From the NCBI RefSeq assembly GCF_016651105.1, contig NZ_JAEKEL010000001.1, forward strand, positions 3,400,001 to 3,464,000: a stretch of 64,000 nucleotides of DNA, given 5' to 3'. The notes below the pieces were generated by a model. The model was not told where the DNA came from, made no database searches, and worked only from the letters and a program-made list of their open reading frames with translations. Shown piece by piece: positions 25,385 to 35,025 of this stretch. Made by a program: the position numbers and the translations under genes. How positions within the stretch are numbered: position 1 is the stretch's first letter; each line of letters begins with the position of its first letter. Source of the stretch: Pseudomonas sp. TH15. Its GTDB lineage: Bacteria > Pseudomonadota > Gammaproteobacteria > Pseudomonadales > Pseudomonadaceae.

Positions 25385-26101
25385 ATGTTCAAGGCGTTTG
25401 CTCTGTTGACCTTGCTGGCATCCACCGCCGTGCAGGCTCAAACTTCGCTGCAAAGCGATCTGCCGCTGAAGTACATCGAGCAGGTTCACGCGGACGCGAA
25501 TCCGCGGCCGTTGGTGATTTTCCTGCACGGCTACGGCAGCAACGAAGCCGATCTGATTGGCATGAAATTCCAGCTGCCGGCGCAGTACAACTACCTGTCG
25601 GTGCAGGCCCCGTTATCGTTGGGCGAAGGGCGCTACCAATGGTTCCGCAAGAAAGGCGAAGGTGCCTACAACGGCGAGACCGATGATCTGAAGGTCAGCG
25701 GCCAGAAGCTGCGTGACTTTGTCGCGCAAGCGGCGAAGAAATATCACGCCAGTCCGGACAAGGTGTACCTGATCGGTTTCAGCCAAGGCGCGATGATGAC
25801 GTACGAAGTGGGGCTGCGACCGCCCGCAGCGGTAGGTGGTATTGCGGCGTTGAGCGGACGTTTGCTGCCGGTGCTCAAAACCGAGTTGAAGGCGGAGCAG
25901 CAACCGCTGCCACTGAGCATCTTCATCGGCCACGGTACGGCCGATGATCGTGTGCCGTATCACGACGGCACCGAGGCCAATGCGTTACTGCAAAAGCTCG
26001 ATTACAAGCCGCAATTCCACGCTTATCCCGGCGTCGGCCACAGCATCAGTGCGGCCGAACTGCGCGATTTGAATGGCTGGTTGCAGCAGCTCAATCCTTG
26101 A
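25385..26101 (+). CDS. Secreted carboxylesterase/phospholipase-type alpha/beta hydrolase
   Basis: Protein of 238 aa with a signal peptide (about residues 1-19, ending TAVQAQT). Abhydrolase_2 fold: oxyanion region VIFLHGYGSNEADL, nucleophile elbow GFSQGA, acid in GTADDRVP and base in GVGHSI, so the triad is complete. Likely a periplasmic or exported esterase. AAGGA precedes the ATG. The 3' end overlaps the convergent gene by 11 bp. Confidence 0.88.
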   Translation: MFKAFALLTLLASTAVQAQTSLQSDLPLKYIEQVHADANPRPLVIFLHGYGSNEADLIGMKFQLPAQYNYLSVQAPLSLGEGRYQWFRKKGEGAYNGETDDLKVSGQKLRDFVAQAAKKYHASPDKVYLIGFSQGAMMTYEVGLRPPAAVGGIAALSGRLLPVLKTELKAEQQPLPLSIFIGHGTADDRVPYHDGTEANALLQKLDYKPQFHAYPGVGHSISAAELRDLNGWLQQLNP

Positions 26102-26654
26102 GGATGGTTTTTACCAGCGCCTCGTGGCCGGCCTTGTCGCTGACCCGGGAAATCACCTGAACCAGCGCCATGTGCGTGCCGGAACCGGCCATCAACGTGG
26201 TGTTGAGGGTCTGACCACCGCCCTGGGTGGCCGTGCTATCGACCTGGCGCAGGCCGAGACCGGTGCTTTTCTGGGTCAGGCTTTTCTCGGTGAGCTTGTT
26301 GAAGTCCGGCAGGGCTTTGCGCTGGGCGTCGATGAAGTCGGACACGGTGCCGTCGAGGAACGCACTGTCGTTGTCCTTGACGTTGTTGCCTTCGGGAATC
26401 AGGTTTTCGGCGGCGATGACCACGGTTTTAGTGGTCTGATTGGTGTACATCGTGCCCTTGGCGCCAGTCGGGCCGGCCGGCAGCGGGTCGGCGACAAAAC
26501 CCTTGGGCAGGACGAAGGTAAATTTGCCTTCGAGCATCGAGACTTTCTCGGTGGTGGCTTTTTCTTTGGCCTTGGCCGCCTGAGCGTTGATGGCGCCGAG
26601 ACCGGCGACGGCCGCCAGCAGCAGGACGACGGCTTTCTTGCTCAACAATGACAT
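26091..26654 (-). CDS. Exported protein of unknown function (possible DcrB/PsbP-like fold)
   Basis: Protein of 187 aa with a signal peptide ending near NAQAAKA, then a lysine-rich linker and a domain beginning MLEGKFTFVLPKGFVADPLP, a pattern seen in DcrB/PsbP-like periplasmic proteins. No catalytic motif is evident. Its last 11 bp overlap the convergent esterase gene, and its start overlaps the 3' end of the long membrane-protein ORF by 13 bp. Function not recognised. Confidence 0.75.
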   Translation of the reverse strand: MSLLSKKAVVLLLAAVAGLGAINAQAAKAKEKATTEKVSMLEGKFTFVLPKGFVADPLPAGPTGAKGTMYTNQTTKTVVIAAENLIPEGNNVKDNDSAFLDGTVSDFIDAQRKALPDFNKLTEKSLTQKSTGLGLRQVDSTATQGGGQTLNTTLMAGSGTHMALVQVISRVSDKAGHEALVKTILKD

Positions 26655-28072
26655 TCGAATCTCCGAGGAATGGACGCGTTTAGGCGGCCGATCATCCCAT
26701 GCGGCGCGTTGCCACTCCAGCCCGGCTCGTCTGAACCCACCTTCTGGGGTCGGTCATGCACCTTGTGGTGAGGGGGTTTATCCCCGTTCGGCTGCGCAGC
26801 AGTCGTAAAAGATGGGCGCGCTGCGCACGCCAACGGGGATAAATCCCCTCGCCACAAGGGATAAATCCCCTGACCACAGGGGACAGTTTCAACGTTGAGG
26901 TTGGGGTGATTTGGAGGGTGGAGGCTTGGCCAGCAGCTTACGGGTGACCACCTTCTGAGGTTGGTTATACACCTTGTGGTGAGGGGATTTATCCCCGTTC
27001 GGCTACGCAGTAGTCGTAAAGAAGGTGGGCGCGGTGCGCACGCCAACGGGGATAAATCCCCTCCCCACAAGGGATAAATCCCCTCACCACGGGGGATAGT
27101 TTCAACGTTGAGGTTGGGGCGTGTTGGAGGGGGAGGCTTGGCCAGCAGCTTACAGGTGACCACCTTCTGAGGTCGGTTGTGCACCTTGTGGTGAGGGGAT
27201 TTATCCCCGTTCGGCTGCGCAGCAGTCGTAAAAAGATGGGCGCGCTGCGCACGCCAACGGGGATAAATCCCCTCACCACGGGGGACAGTTTCAACGTTGA
27301 GGTTGGGGCGTTTTGGAGGGGGAGGCTTGGCCAGCAGCTTTCGGGTGACTCCTAGCATCGCCACTGAAACCGCGACACCCACCGCAAACCCACCCAAACC
27401 CATGCTCGGCAATGTCAGCGCCGACACCAGGCAGAACGCCGAAAACGAATACATGCCCGTCGCCGTCGCGCGTAACAGTACGGCGGTAAATTCAGGCCCG
27501 CGCGTCTGCTGGGAAAACACCGCCATGACACTGCCGAGTACCGGGAACACCGCGAGCAGTCCGCTCCAGCGTTCACCGACAGTGCTGGCGAGCATCGTCA
27601 CCACCAGCGTCAGCGCCGCGCCGGCGATCATCCGCCAGATCAGTTTGTCCGACTTCGGCGCCGTACCGTTCAGCACCGGTTGCACGTCAGGAAATAAATA
27701 CGGCGAGGCGAGCAAAGCAATCGCCGCCGCGACTACGGAGAACGGCAGCGACGGCGCAATCACCGACAACACCGACGCAAGCGCAGCCCACACCGCCAGT
27801 GAGATCGCCAGCGCCCACGGCCAACCGGCTCGTTGAGCGACTTGGGCGTACGTCACGCAGAAGGCAATCATCGCGAACATCGCTGAGAGCCCGGCGGTCG
27901 CGGCCTGGGCGGCAAACACCTGGCCTTGTTCAATGGCGAGGAAAAACAGAATCGGCCCGACCACCACCGGCAGCCCCGACAACCAACCGGCCACGCTCGG
28001 CCCCCAACGTTTGCCCGCCAAGGAAATCAGCAGCAGAAACCCGGGAATCACCAGCAGTTTGAGCATCAGCAC
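26642..28072 (-). CDS. Integral membrane protein with a REP-encoded C-terminal extension
   Basis: The first ~250 residues form about eight membrane segments in two similar halves (GWLSGLPVVVGPILFFLAIE and WSGLLAVFPVLGSVMAVFSQ mark equivalent positions), an internal duplication. The core ends at MLGVTRKLLAK. Another ~220 codons follow that merely translate tandem REP copies, with KLLAKPPPP and PNLNVETVP recurring as the duplicated gene end; the tail is rich in Pro, Arg and Cys and looks non-functional. The start is GTG 28072 (GGAG upstream) or ATG 28066. The ORF overlaps the next gene by 13 bp. Core family not named. Confidence 0.7.
   Translation of the reverse strand: MLMLKLLVIPGFLLLISLAGKRWGPSVAGWLSGLPVVVGPILFFLAIEQGQVFAAQAATAGLSAMFAMIAFCVTYAQVAQRAGWPWALAISLAVWAALASVLSVIAPSLPFSVVAAAIALLASPYLFPDVQPVLNGTAPKSDKLIWRMIAGAALTLVVTMLASTVGERWSGLLAVFPVLGSVMAVFSQQTRGPEFTAVLLRATATGMYSFSAFCLVSALTLPSMGLGGFAVGVAVSVAMLGVTRKLLAKPPPPKRPNLNVETVPRGEGIYPRWRAQRAHLFTTAAQPNGDKSPHHKVHNRPQKVVTCKLLAKPPPPTRPNLNVETIPRGEGIYPLWGGDLSPLACAPRPPSLRLLRSRTGINPLTTRCITNLRRWSPVSCWPSLHPPNHPNLNVETVPCGQGIYPLWRGDLSPLACAARPSFTTAAQPNGDKPPHHKVHDRPQKVGSDEPGWSGNAPHGMIGRLNASIPRRFECHC
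26738..27349. repeat. Three-copy tandem duplication of a REP pair plus gene 3' end
   Basis: Units begin near 26738, 26949 and 27161. CCAGCAGCTT, part of the membrane gene's 3' end, recurs at 26930, 27142 and 27331 (spacings 212 and 189 bp). Each unit contains a GTGGTGAGGGGATTTATCCCC pair and the segment CTTGGCCAGCAGCTT. Two units carry an extra ~23-bp CCACAAGGGATAAATCCCCT block, which explains the length difference and shifts the frame. Confidence 0.9.
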
Positions 28073-28219
28073 GCAGGTGTCTCCGTCGGGTCAGAGGCGC
28101 TCACGTTAGCACCGCCGATAAGCGATTGCTGCATATGTGTGCAATTTTTGTATACAAATTGGTCGCTGCGATCCGCGCTATGCTCTGATTATCCAGACTT
28201 GCTCGGAGTTGACGCGGCG

Positions 28220-28756
28220 ATGAACAGAACTCCCAAAGTGTTGCGTGGATGTTGTGGCATCGGCTTGTGGGCCTTGTTGTTGACGCCGACCTGGGCCAAT
28301 TGGCAGGACGCGGTGCCCGGTGCGCAGATTATTGGCACGGGCGATTTCAGTGTTTGGGGCTTCGATGTGTACAACGCCCGGCTCTGGAGTGCGGCGCGGC
28401 CCTTGGCACCGGACCAGCCATTTGCTCTGGAGCTGATCTACCAGCGCAACATTTCCCGGGACGATCTGGTGAAGGCCAGCGTCGATGAAATCAAACGGTT
28501 GTCCGGCTCCTCGGTCAGCGCTGAACAACTGGCCGGCTGGCAGATCCAGATGCAGCAGTCGTTCGTCGATGTCCAGGCGGGCACCCGCATCACCGGCGTG
28601 TATTTGCCGGGGCAGGGCGCACGCTTCTTTGTCGGCCAGCAGTTGCAACACGAAGTGAAAGACCCGCAATTCGCCCGAGCCTTCTTTGACATCTGGCTCG
28701 ACCCGCGCACCCGCAATCCCGAGTTGCGCCAGCAATTATTGGGTGTGAGTCGATAG
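28220..28756 (+). CDS. Chalcone isomerase-like (CHI-like) exported protein
   Basis: Protein of 178 aa with an N-terminal signal (about residues 1-27, ending TWAN) and a body resembling bacterial chalcone-isomerase-like proteins: GTGDFSVWGFDVYNARLWS, FALELIYQRNISRDDLVKAS, ITGVYLPGQGARFF and ARAFFDIWLDPRTRNPELR. Bacterial members are usually periplasmic with no proven isomerase activity. The start is the ATG at 28220; the longer frame has no signal peptide. Divergent from the membrane-protein gene. Confidence 0.82.
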   Translation: MNRTPKVLRGCCGIGLWALLLTPTWANWQDAVPGAQIIGTGDFSVWGFDVYNARLWSAARPLAPDQPFALELIYQRNISRDDLVKASVDEIKRLSGSSVSAEQLAGWQIQMQQSFVDVQAGTRITGVYLPGQGARFFVGQQLQHEVKDPQFARAFFDIWLDPRTRNPELRQQLLGVSR

Positions 28757-28836
28757 AAATCAGAAGTTCGTTTGATCTTCAAGGTTATGGCTTAAACGTC
28801 TAAGCTGCGCCTTTCCACCTGTCGACGGATGTTTGC

Positions 28837-30159
28837 GTGAACTTCAGTTTTTTGCCCAAAGTCGCCACGGCGCCGTTTTGCCCGCCGGAAGTGGCCGGCA
28901 GTGTTGCCGTTGACCCCAGCGCTACGTTCTTCAAGCGCCTGCTGCGCTTTGCCGGCCCGGGCTTGCTGGTGTCGATCGGCTACATGGACCCGGGCAACTG
29001 GGCGACGGCCATCGAGGCCGGTTCGCGCTTTGGCTACAGCTTGTTGTTCGTGGTGTTGCTGGCGAGCCTGGCGGGGATGGTCGTGCAGTGTTTGTGTTCG
29101 CGACTGGGCATTGCCACCGGGCGTGACCTGGCGCAATTATCCCGCGAGCGCTACAGCACTCGCACCGCCCGCACGCAATGGGTGCTGGCGGAAATCTCGA
29201 TCATCGCCACGGATCTGGCCGAAGTGCTTGGCTGCGCCCTGGCATTCCATTTGTTGCTCGGCTGCTCGCTGACCTTCGGCATCGCGCTGACCGCGTTCGA
29301 CACGCTGCTGGTGCTGGCCTTGCAGAACCGTGGCTTCCGCCGGCTCGAAGCGATCATGCTGGTACTGGTCGCCACCATTGGCGTGTGTTTCTTCGTCGAG
29401 CTGATGCTGATCAAACCCTACTGGCCGGACGTCGCCCGTGGCTTCACGCCGTCATTGTCGGCCATCGGCGATGCGGCGCCGCTGTACATCGCTATCGGCA
29501 TTCTCGGGGCCACGGTGATGCCGCATAACTTGTACTTGCACACCTCGATCGTCCAAACCCGGATGATCGGCCACGACCTGGCCAGCAAGCAGGACGCGGT
29601 CAAACTGGCGCGCATCGACACCATCGGCTCCCTGGCCCTGGCGTTGCTGGTCAACGCGGCGATTCTGATTCTGGCGGCGGCTGCGTTTCACGCCACCGGG
29701 CATGGCGATGTGGTGGACATCCAGGACGCCTATCACCTGCTCGATCCGCTGGTGGGCGGGGCCTTGGCCAGCGTGCTGTTTGGCGTCGCGCTGCTGGCCT
29801 CGGGGCAGAGCTCGACCTTCACCGGGACCATCGCCGGGCAGGTGATCATGGAGGGTTACCTGAACCTGCGGATTCCTTGCTGGCAGCGGCGTTTGATTAC
29901 TCGCGGGCTGGCGCTGATCCCGGCGTTCATCGGCGTGTGGCTGATGGGCGACAACGCGATTGGCAAGCTGTTGGTGTTGAGTCAGGTGGTGCTGAGCCTG
30001 CAACTGCCGTTTGCGTTGTACCCGTTGATCAGCATGACCAACGACCAGAAACTGATGGGGCCGTTTGTGAATCGGCTGCCGACGCGGGTGTTGGCGTGGG
30101 GGTTGTTTGGGGTGATCAGTGCAGCGAATGCCTGGTTGATTTTGCAGTTGGCTGGGTGA
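28837..30159 (+). CDS. mntH: Nramp-family divalent metal transporter MntH
   Basis: Protein of 440 aa with 11 predicted membrane helices, proton-coupled Mn2+/Fe2+ uptake at the inner membrane. Both signature metal-site motifs are intact: GYMDPGNWATAIEAG in TM1 and TVMPHNLYLHTS in TM6. The only reasonable start is GTG 28837. It is monocistronic; no MntR box was identified. Length is typical. Confidence 0.93.
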   Translation: MNFSFLPKVATAPFCPPEVAGSVAVDPSATFFKRLLRFAGPGLLVSIGYMDPGNWATAIEAGSRFGYSLLFVVLLASLAGMVVQCLCSRLGIATGRDLAQLSRERYSTRTARTQWVLAEISIIATDLAEVLGCALAFHLLLGCSLTFGIALTAFDTLLVLALQNRGFRRLEAIMLVLVATIGVCFFVELMLIKPYWPDVARGFTPSLSAIGDAAPLYIAIGILGATVMPHNLYLHTSIVQTRMIGHDLASKQDAVKLARIDTIGSLALALLVNAAILILAAAAFHATGHGDVVDIQDAYHLLDPLVGGALASVLFGVALLASGQSSTFTGTIAGQVIMEGYLNLRIPCWQRRLITRGLALIPAFIGVWLMGDNAIGKLLVLSQVVLSLQLPFALYPLISMTNDQKLMGPFVNRLPTRVLAWGLFGVISAANAWLILQLAG

Positions 30160-30173
30160 TTTTCAAAGCCCCC

Positions 30174-30284
30174 GTGGCGAGGGGATTTATCCCCGTTCCA
30201 GTGCGAAGCGCTGGCAAAAATCTGTGTCGAGTCGACATTTCTGGGCTGCTGCGCAACCCATCGGGGATAAATCCCCTCGCCACA
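30174..30284. repeat. REP inverted pair (GTGGCGAGGGGATTTATCCCC family)
   Basis: The outer arms GTGGCGAGGGGATTTATCCC and GGGATAAATCCCCTCGCCAC are perfectly complementary, between convergent mntH and atoB. Confidence 0.87.
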
Positions 30285-30351
30285 AAAGCGATGAAACCAG
30301 ACAGCGAGCGGATGTCGTGGATCCGCCCGCCGCCTGTATTGCTCTTTTTGC

Positions 30352-31535
30352 TTACGCGCGCTCCAGCGCCAGTGCCACGCCTTGACCACCACCGATGCAC
30401 AGGGTGGCGAGGCCTTTTTTTGCGTCACGCTTGATCATTTCATGCAGCAAAGTCACCAGCACTCGGCAACCCGACGCGCCGATCGGATGGCCCAGCGCAA
30501 TGGCGCCGCCGTTGACGTTGACCTTGTTCAAGTCCCATTCCAGGTCCTTGGCCACTGCCAGGGATTGCGCGGCGAAGGCTTCGTTGGCTTCGATCAGGTC
30601 CAGTTGGTCAATCGACCAGCCGGCCTTGTCCAGGCAACGGCGGGTAGCCGATACCGGACCGATGCCCATGATCGCCGGGTCGACGCCCGCGTTGGCGTAA
30701 GCAGCGATTTTCGCCAGTACCGGCAGGCCGAGGGCCTTGGCTTTTTCGGCGCTCATCAGGATCACCGCAGCGGCGCCGTCGTTCAGCGACGAGGCGTTGC
30801 CGGCGGTCACCGAACCGTCCTTCTTGAAGGCCGGTTTCAGTTTGCCCAAGGACTCGGCTGTGGTGCCGGCCCGTGGCTGTTCGTCGGTGGCGAAGGACAG
30901 CGGATCGCCCTTGCGCTGCGGGATCAGGATCGGCGTGATCTCATCGACAAAACGCCCGGATTCGATGGCGGCCGTGGCTTTTTGCTGGGAGGCCGCGGCG
31001 AAAGCGTCCTGTTGTTCGCGGGTCAGGTTGTACTTGTCCGCCAGGTTCTCAGCGGTGATGCCCATGTGGTAATCGTTGAACGCATCCCACAGACCGTCGC
31101 TGATCATGGTGTCGACGATTTGCGCGTGCCCCATGCGCAGACCGGTGCGCGCACCGGGCATGACGTAGTTGGACAGGCTCATGTTTTCCTGACCGCCGGC
31201 AATGATCACGTCGGCGTCGCCGCAGCGGATCGCCTGGGTCGCCAGGTGCAGGGCTTTGAGGCCCGAGCCGCAGACCTTGTTCAGGGTCATGGCCGGCACG
31301 GGGTGAAGGGCAGGCCGGCCTTGATCGCCGACTGGCGTGCCGGGTTTTGCCCGGCACCGGCGGTCAGCACCTGGCCCATGATCACTTCATCGACTTGAGC
31401 CGGGTCCAGCCCGGTTTGCGCCAGCAACTGACGGATCACCGCAGCGCCCAGATCAACGGCGGACACACCCGCCAGGGCACCCTGGAAACTGCCAATGGCG
31501 GTACGGGTGGCGGCAACAATAACGACGTCTTGCAT
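30352..31535 (-). pseudogene. atoB: Acetyl-CoA acetyltransferase AtoB, interrupted by a 2-nt frameshift
   Basis: The N-terminal 78 codons ([19 protein letters not shown] to KAGLPFT) are in one frame and the remaining 315 ([18 protein letters not shown] onward) in another. The break is at a run of four G at 31300-31303, where homologs need two. Removing two bases restores a normal 393-aa thiolase with nucleophile Cys (NKVCGSG), [17 protein letters not shown] and the base CIGGGQG. As read, translation stops soon after the break. It would make acetoacetyl-CoA or cleave it to acetyl-CoA, downstream of dhcAB. Sequencing error is likely; the ribosome site GAGGAA is intact. Confidence 0.88.
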
Positions 31536-31546
31536 GGAAAAATTCC

Positions 31547-32212
31547 TCACTGGGCAGCGAATTGCATTTCCGGAACGTGATCCGGCACGATCAGTTTACC
31601 GGCGGTCTTGGCGACAATTTCTTCGACGCTAACGCCCGGCGCACGTTCTTTGAGAATGAACGCGCCGTCCTTGATTTCGAGGTAGGCGAGGTCGGTCAGC
31701 ACACGCTTGATGCAGCCGGCGCCGGTCAGCGGCAGGCTGCATTTGGACAACAGCTTGGACTCACCGTCCTTGGACGCGTGGGTCATGATGACAATGATGT
31801 TGTCTGCGCCGGCCACCAGGTCCATCGCGCCGCCCATGCCCTTGACCAGTTTGCCGGGGATCATCCACGAGGCGATATTGCCTTCCACGTCTACTTCAAA
31901 GGCGCCCAGTACGGTCAGGTCGACATGGCCTCCGCGGATCATCGCGAAGGACTCGGCCGAGGAAAAAATCGAAGCGCCAATACGTGCTGTCACGGTTTGT
32001 TTGCCGGCGTTGATCATGTCGGCATCGATGGTTTCTTCAGTAGGAAAAGGGCCCATGCCGAGCAAGCCGTTTTCCGACTGCAGCATGACTTCCATGCCTT
32101 CAGGGATGTAGTTGGCGACCAGGGTCGGGATGCCGATGCCCAGGTTCACGTAAAAGCCGTCCTGCATTTCGCGGGCGACGCGTTGAGCCATTTGTTCGCG
32201 GGAAAGTGCCAT
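31547..32212 (-). CDS. dhcB: 3-oxoacid CoA-transferase subunit B (DhcB-type)
   Basis: Protein of 221 aa, beta subunit of a class I CoA-transferase. The catalytic glutamate lies in [30 protein letters not shown] and [13 protein letters not shown] are also diagnostic. Together with the upstream subunit it should move CoA from succinyl-CoA to a 3-oxoacid. The gene order LysR / A / B / atoB equals the dehydrocarnitine locus PA1998-PA2001 of P. aeruginosa, which supports the Dhc name over AtoAD. It lies 11 bp before atoB. Confidence 0.9.
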   Translation of the reverse strand: MALSREQMAQRVAREMQDGFYVNLGIGIPTLVANYIPEGMEVMLQSENGLLGMGPFPTEETIDADMINAGKQTVTARIGASIFSSAESFAMIRGGHVDLTVLGAFEVDVEGNIASWMIPGKLVKGMGGAMDLVAGADNIIVIMTHASKDGESKLLSKCSLPLTGAGCIKRVLTDLAYLEIKDGAFILKERAPGVSVEEIVAKTAGKLIVPDHVPEMQFAAQ

Positions 32213-32248
32213 TGTTGTTATTCCTTCATTCGGGCCGGGGGCAGGGGA

Positions 32249-32947
32249 TCACTTACGCACGGTGCGCTGTTCGATGCGCTTCTCGAACGTGCCGCAAATG
32301 ATCCGGTCGACGTAGATGCCAGGGGTGTGGATCTGCGACGGTTCCAGCTCGCCGGGTTCGACGATTTCTTCGACTTCGACCACGGTGATCTTGCCGGCAG
32401 TGGCGGCCAGCGGGTTGAAGTTCTGGGCGGTGTGGCGATAGATCACGTTGCCGAAGTGGTCGGCTTTCCAGCCTTTGACGATGGCGAAGTCACCGGTGAT
32501 GGATTCTTCCATCAGGTACTTGCGACCGTGGAATTCGCGCACTTCCTTGCCTTCGGCAACCGGGGTGCCGACGCCAGTGGCGGTAAAGAATGCAGGGATG
32601 CCTGCGCCGCCCGCGCGCATTTTTTCGGCGAGGGTGCCTTGAGGGGTCAGGTCGACTTCGATGGCGCCGCTGAGCAGTTGCTCTTCGAACATCTTGTTCT
32701 CGCCCACATACGAGGCGACAACCTTGCGAATCTGCCGGTCTTCCAGCAGTACGCCGAGGCCGAAACCGTCGACGCCGCAGTTGTTGGAAACCACCGTGAG
32801 GTCGCGGGTGCCTTTGCGCTTGATCTCGGCGATGAGGTTTTCCGGGATCCCGCACAGGCCGAAGCCGCCGGCGATCACGGTCATGCCGTCTTCAAGACCT
32901 GCAAGGGCTTCCTCGTAGGAACTCACGCGCTTGTCGAAACCTGCCAT
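32249..32947 (-). CDS. dhcA: 3-oxoacid CoA-transferase subunit A (DhcA-type)
   Basis: Protein of 232 aa, alpha subunit with [18 protein letters not shown] near the N-terminus, [14 protein letters not shown], and [16 protein letters not shown]. It partners the B subunit 36 bp downstream. The ATG at 32947 follows AGAGGT; a GTG two codons earlier is possible. It is divergent from a LysR-family gene, with a REP pair in between, matching the dhcR-dhcAB-atoB arrangement for carnitine/3-ketoacid catabolism. Confidence 0.9.
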   Translation of the reverse strand: MAGFDKRVSSYEEALAGLEDGMTVIAGGFGLCGIPENLIAEIKRKGTRDLTVVSNNCGVDGFGLGVLLEDRQIRKVVASYVGENKMFEEQLLSGAIEVDLTPQGTLAEKMRAGGAGIPAFFTATGVGTPVAEGKEVREFHGRKYLMEESITGDFAIVKGWKADHFGNVIYRHTAQNFNPLAATAGKITVVEVEEIVEPGELEPSQIHTPGIYVDRIICGTFEKRIEQRTVRK

Positions 32948-33071
32948 ATGCACCTCTTTTATTCTTTATGGGCGGCTGGCTAGCCGTAGTGGGGATGAGT
33001 GTCTCGCCAGAGTATTCATTTGTTAAGTTGATTTTTAAGGTTGATTGATAGATAAAACTCACCAATACCTC

Positions 33072-33174
33072 TGTAGGAGCTGCCGAAGGCTGCGATCTTT
33101 TGACGTTGATCTTTTGTGATCTTCAAGCCGCCGAAAATCAAGATCAAAAGATCGCAGCCTACGGCAGCTCCTAC
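33072..33174. repeat. REP inverted pair in the dhcA-dhcR gap
   Basis: TGTAGGAGCTGCCGAAGG-family arms with a longer-than-usual spacer. The right arm reads CCTACGGCAGC instead of CCTTCGGCAGC. It sits inside the divergent promoter region. Confidence 0.83.
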
Positions 33175-33194
33175 GCAACTGGAGCAAAGCGACG

Positions 33195-34097
33195 ATGACA
33201 GTCAAGCAGATCCGAGCCTTTCTGGCCGTGGCCCAGAGCCTGAGTTTTGCCGTGGCCTGTGAGCGGTTGCACTTGTCGCAATCGGCGTTGAGCCTGACCA
33301 TCAAGGCCCTGGAAGAAGGCCTGGGCGGACGCCTGTTTAGCCGCAACACACGCAACGTGGCGCTGACTCCTGAGGGTGAATCGCTGCTGCCGCTGGCCCG
33401 TCGGCTGATCGCCGATTGGGACAATGCCGAAGATGAACTGCGTCAACGTTTCACTCTGCAGCGCGGTCGCGTGACGGTGGCGGCGATGCCTTCGTTTGCC
33501 GGCAACCTGCTGCCGCCGATCCTCAAGACCTTCCGCGCGCGTTACCCGAAAGTCAACGTCACGGTGAATGACGTGATCAACGAGCAGGTGCTGGAAATGG
33601 TCCGCGATCGGCAAGTGGAGCTAGGCGTTTCGTTTGAGCCGGCTCATAGCTCGTCGCTGGAGTTCACGCCGTTGTACATCGACCGGTTTGTGGCGGTGGT
33701 GCCGCATGATTCGGCGTTGACGCAATTGGAGGAGATCGACTGGCAGACCTTGTTGATGGAGCCGTTTATCACTTTGCAGCGACCGTCCACAGTGCGGGTG
33801 ATGCTCGAAGAACACTTGCAGGCTCGCGGTATGAAGTTGCCGGTGGAGTTTGAAAGTCATCAACTGGCGACGGTGGGACGGATGGTCGCCAGCGGGTTGG
33901 GCGTGAGCGCGGTGCCGGCGCTGTGCCGGCAGCAAATGCAGGAGTCGGGCGCGCACTGCATTACTTTGCGTGACCCGGTGGTGGAGCGGGCGATTGGCGT
34001 GTTGACCAAGCCGGGGCATGAACTGTCGGCGGCGGCGCAGGCGTTGTTTGATATTTTCAAGGAAGCAAACCTGGGCCAACGCCTGTCTGCCGGATAA
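33195..34097 (+). CDS. LysR-family regulator (DhcR-like)
   Basis: Protein of 300 aa with an N-terminal LysR HTH (MTVKQIRAFLAVAQSLSF, then LHLSQSALSLTIKALEEGLG) and a C-terminal effector domain (about 90-290). Divergent from dhcA-dhcB-atoB, the position of DhcR (PA1998) in P. aeruginosa, so it probably activates the CoA-transferase operon. No strong ribosome site is visible just upstream because the REP element ends there. Confidence 0.88.
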   Translation: MTVKQIRAFLAVAQSLSFAVACERLHLSQSALSLTIKALEEGLGGRLFSRNTRNVALTPEGESLLPLARRLIADWDNAEDELRQRFTLQRGRVTVAAMPSFAGNLLPPILKTFRARYPKVNVTVNDVINEQVLEMVRDRQVELGVSFEPAHSSSLEFTPLYIDRFVAVVPHDSALTQLEEIDWQTLLMEPFITLQRPSTVRVMLEEHLQARGMKLPVEFESHQLATVGRMVASGLGVSAVPALCRQQMQESGAHCITLRDPVVERAIGVLTKPGHELSAAAQALFDIFKEANLGQRLSAG

Positions 34098-34132
34098 ACA
34101 CATAACCCTGTGGGAGCGGGTTTCGTCAGTTT

Positions 34133-34975
34133 TTAAGTGGTCAGTCGTTGGGTCAGCAAGGGCAGGAGTTTTTCGCAGGACGCCTCGATTTTCATCTCCA
34201 AAATGTCATCCGCCCGGGTCTTGCCCAGGTTAATCGCAATCAACGGCTTGCCCTGATCCACCACCGCCCGACACAACCGAAACGCCGAATACGCCATCAA
34301 CGACGACCCCACCACCAGCAACCCCGCCGCTTGCTCCACCGCCGCCATGGCCTTGGCCGCCGTCACCTGAGCGACGTTCTCGCCGAAAAACACCACGTCC
34401 GGCTTCATCCGCGCCTCGCCGCAATGCGGACAGTGTGGCACCTGAAACCGCGCTTCAAACGCCGGGTCGAGCAGGGTGTCGCCATCCGGCGCTTGCACCG
34501 CATCGACCCCGGCCAGGTACGGGTTTTGCGCTTCCATCAGCTGTTGAATCGCATCCCGCTCGCTGCGCTGGCCGCAGTCCAGGCACAGCACCCGGTGCAG
34601 GCTGCCGTGGAGTTCGATGACGTCATGACTGCCAGCCTGGTCGTGCAAGGTGTCGACGTTCTGGGTGATCAGCCCGCCGATCTGCCGCGAACTCTGCAAA
34701 CTGGCCAGCGCCTCGTGGGCCGCGTTCGGGTTGGCCAGGCGCACTCGCGGCCAACCGAGCATTGCCCGTGCCCAATAGCGGCGCCGGGACTCGGGGGCGG
34801 CGAGGAACTCCTGATACATCATCGGTTGCCGGCCACGGCGCACGCCCTGGTTGTCACGGTAGTCCGGAATGCCCGACGAGGTGCTGATGCCGGCACCGGT
34901 CAGGACCAGAAAATTGCCATCGGCCATCGCTTGTTGCAGCGTATCGAGGTGTTCGAGGATCGGGCTGTCGAGCAT
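34133..34975 (-). CDS. NAD-dependent protein deacylase (sirtuin)
   Basis: Protein of 280 aa. Sirtuin motifs in order: VLTGAGISTSSGIPDYR (about 24-40), ITQNVDTLHDQAG, ELHGSLHRVLCLDCG (catalytic His and first zinc Cys pair), a second pair CPHCG, PDVVFFGENV, and LVVGSSLMAYSAF. It removes acyl groups from lysines, forming nicotinamide and O-acyl-ADP-ribose. ATG 34975 has AGGAGC upstream. The zinc site (CLDC..CPHC) is complete. Convergent with the LysR gene. Confidence 0.9.
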   Translation of the reverse strand: MLDSPILEHLDTLQQAMADGNFLVLTGAGISTSSGIPDYRDNQGVRRGRQPMMYQEFLAAPESRRRYWARAMLGWPRVRLANPNAAHEALASLQSSRQIGGLITQNVDTLHDQAGSHDVIELHGSLHRVLCLDCGQRSERDAIQQLMEAQNPYLAGVDAVQAPDGDTLLDPAFEARFQVPHCPHCGEARMKPDVVFFGENVAQVTAAKAMAAVEQAAGLLVVGSSLMAYSAFRLCRAVVDQGKPLIAINLGKTRADDILEMKIEASCEKLLPLLTQRLTT

Positions 34976-35025
34976 GGTCAGCGCTCCTGGCAGAGAGAAT
35001 GCCTTGCAGGTTAGCACCGACCCCT

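Noticed and set aside
31562..32983. 473-codon plus-strand ORF opposite dhcA and dhcB
   Set aside because: It covers two real convergent-strand genes and their gap; no ribosome site or domain was seen.
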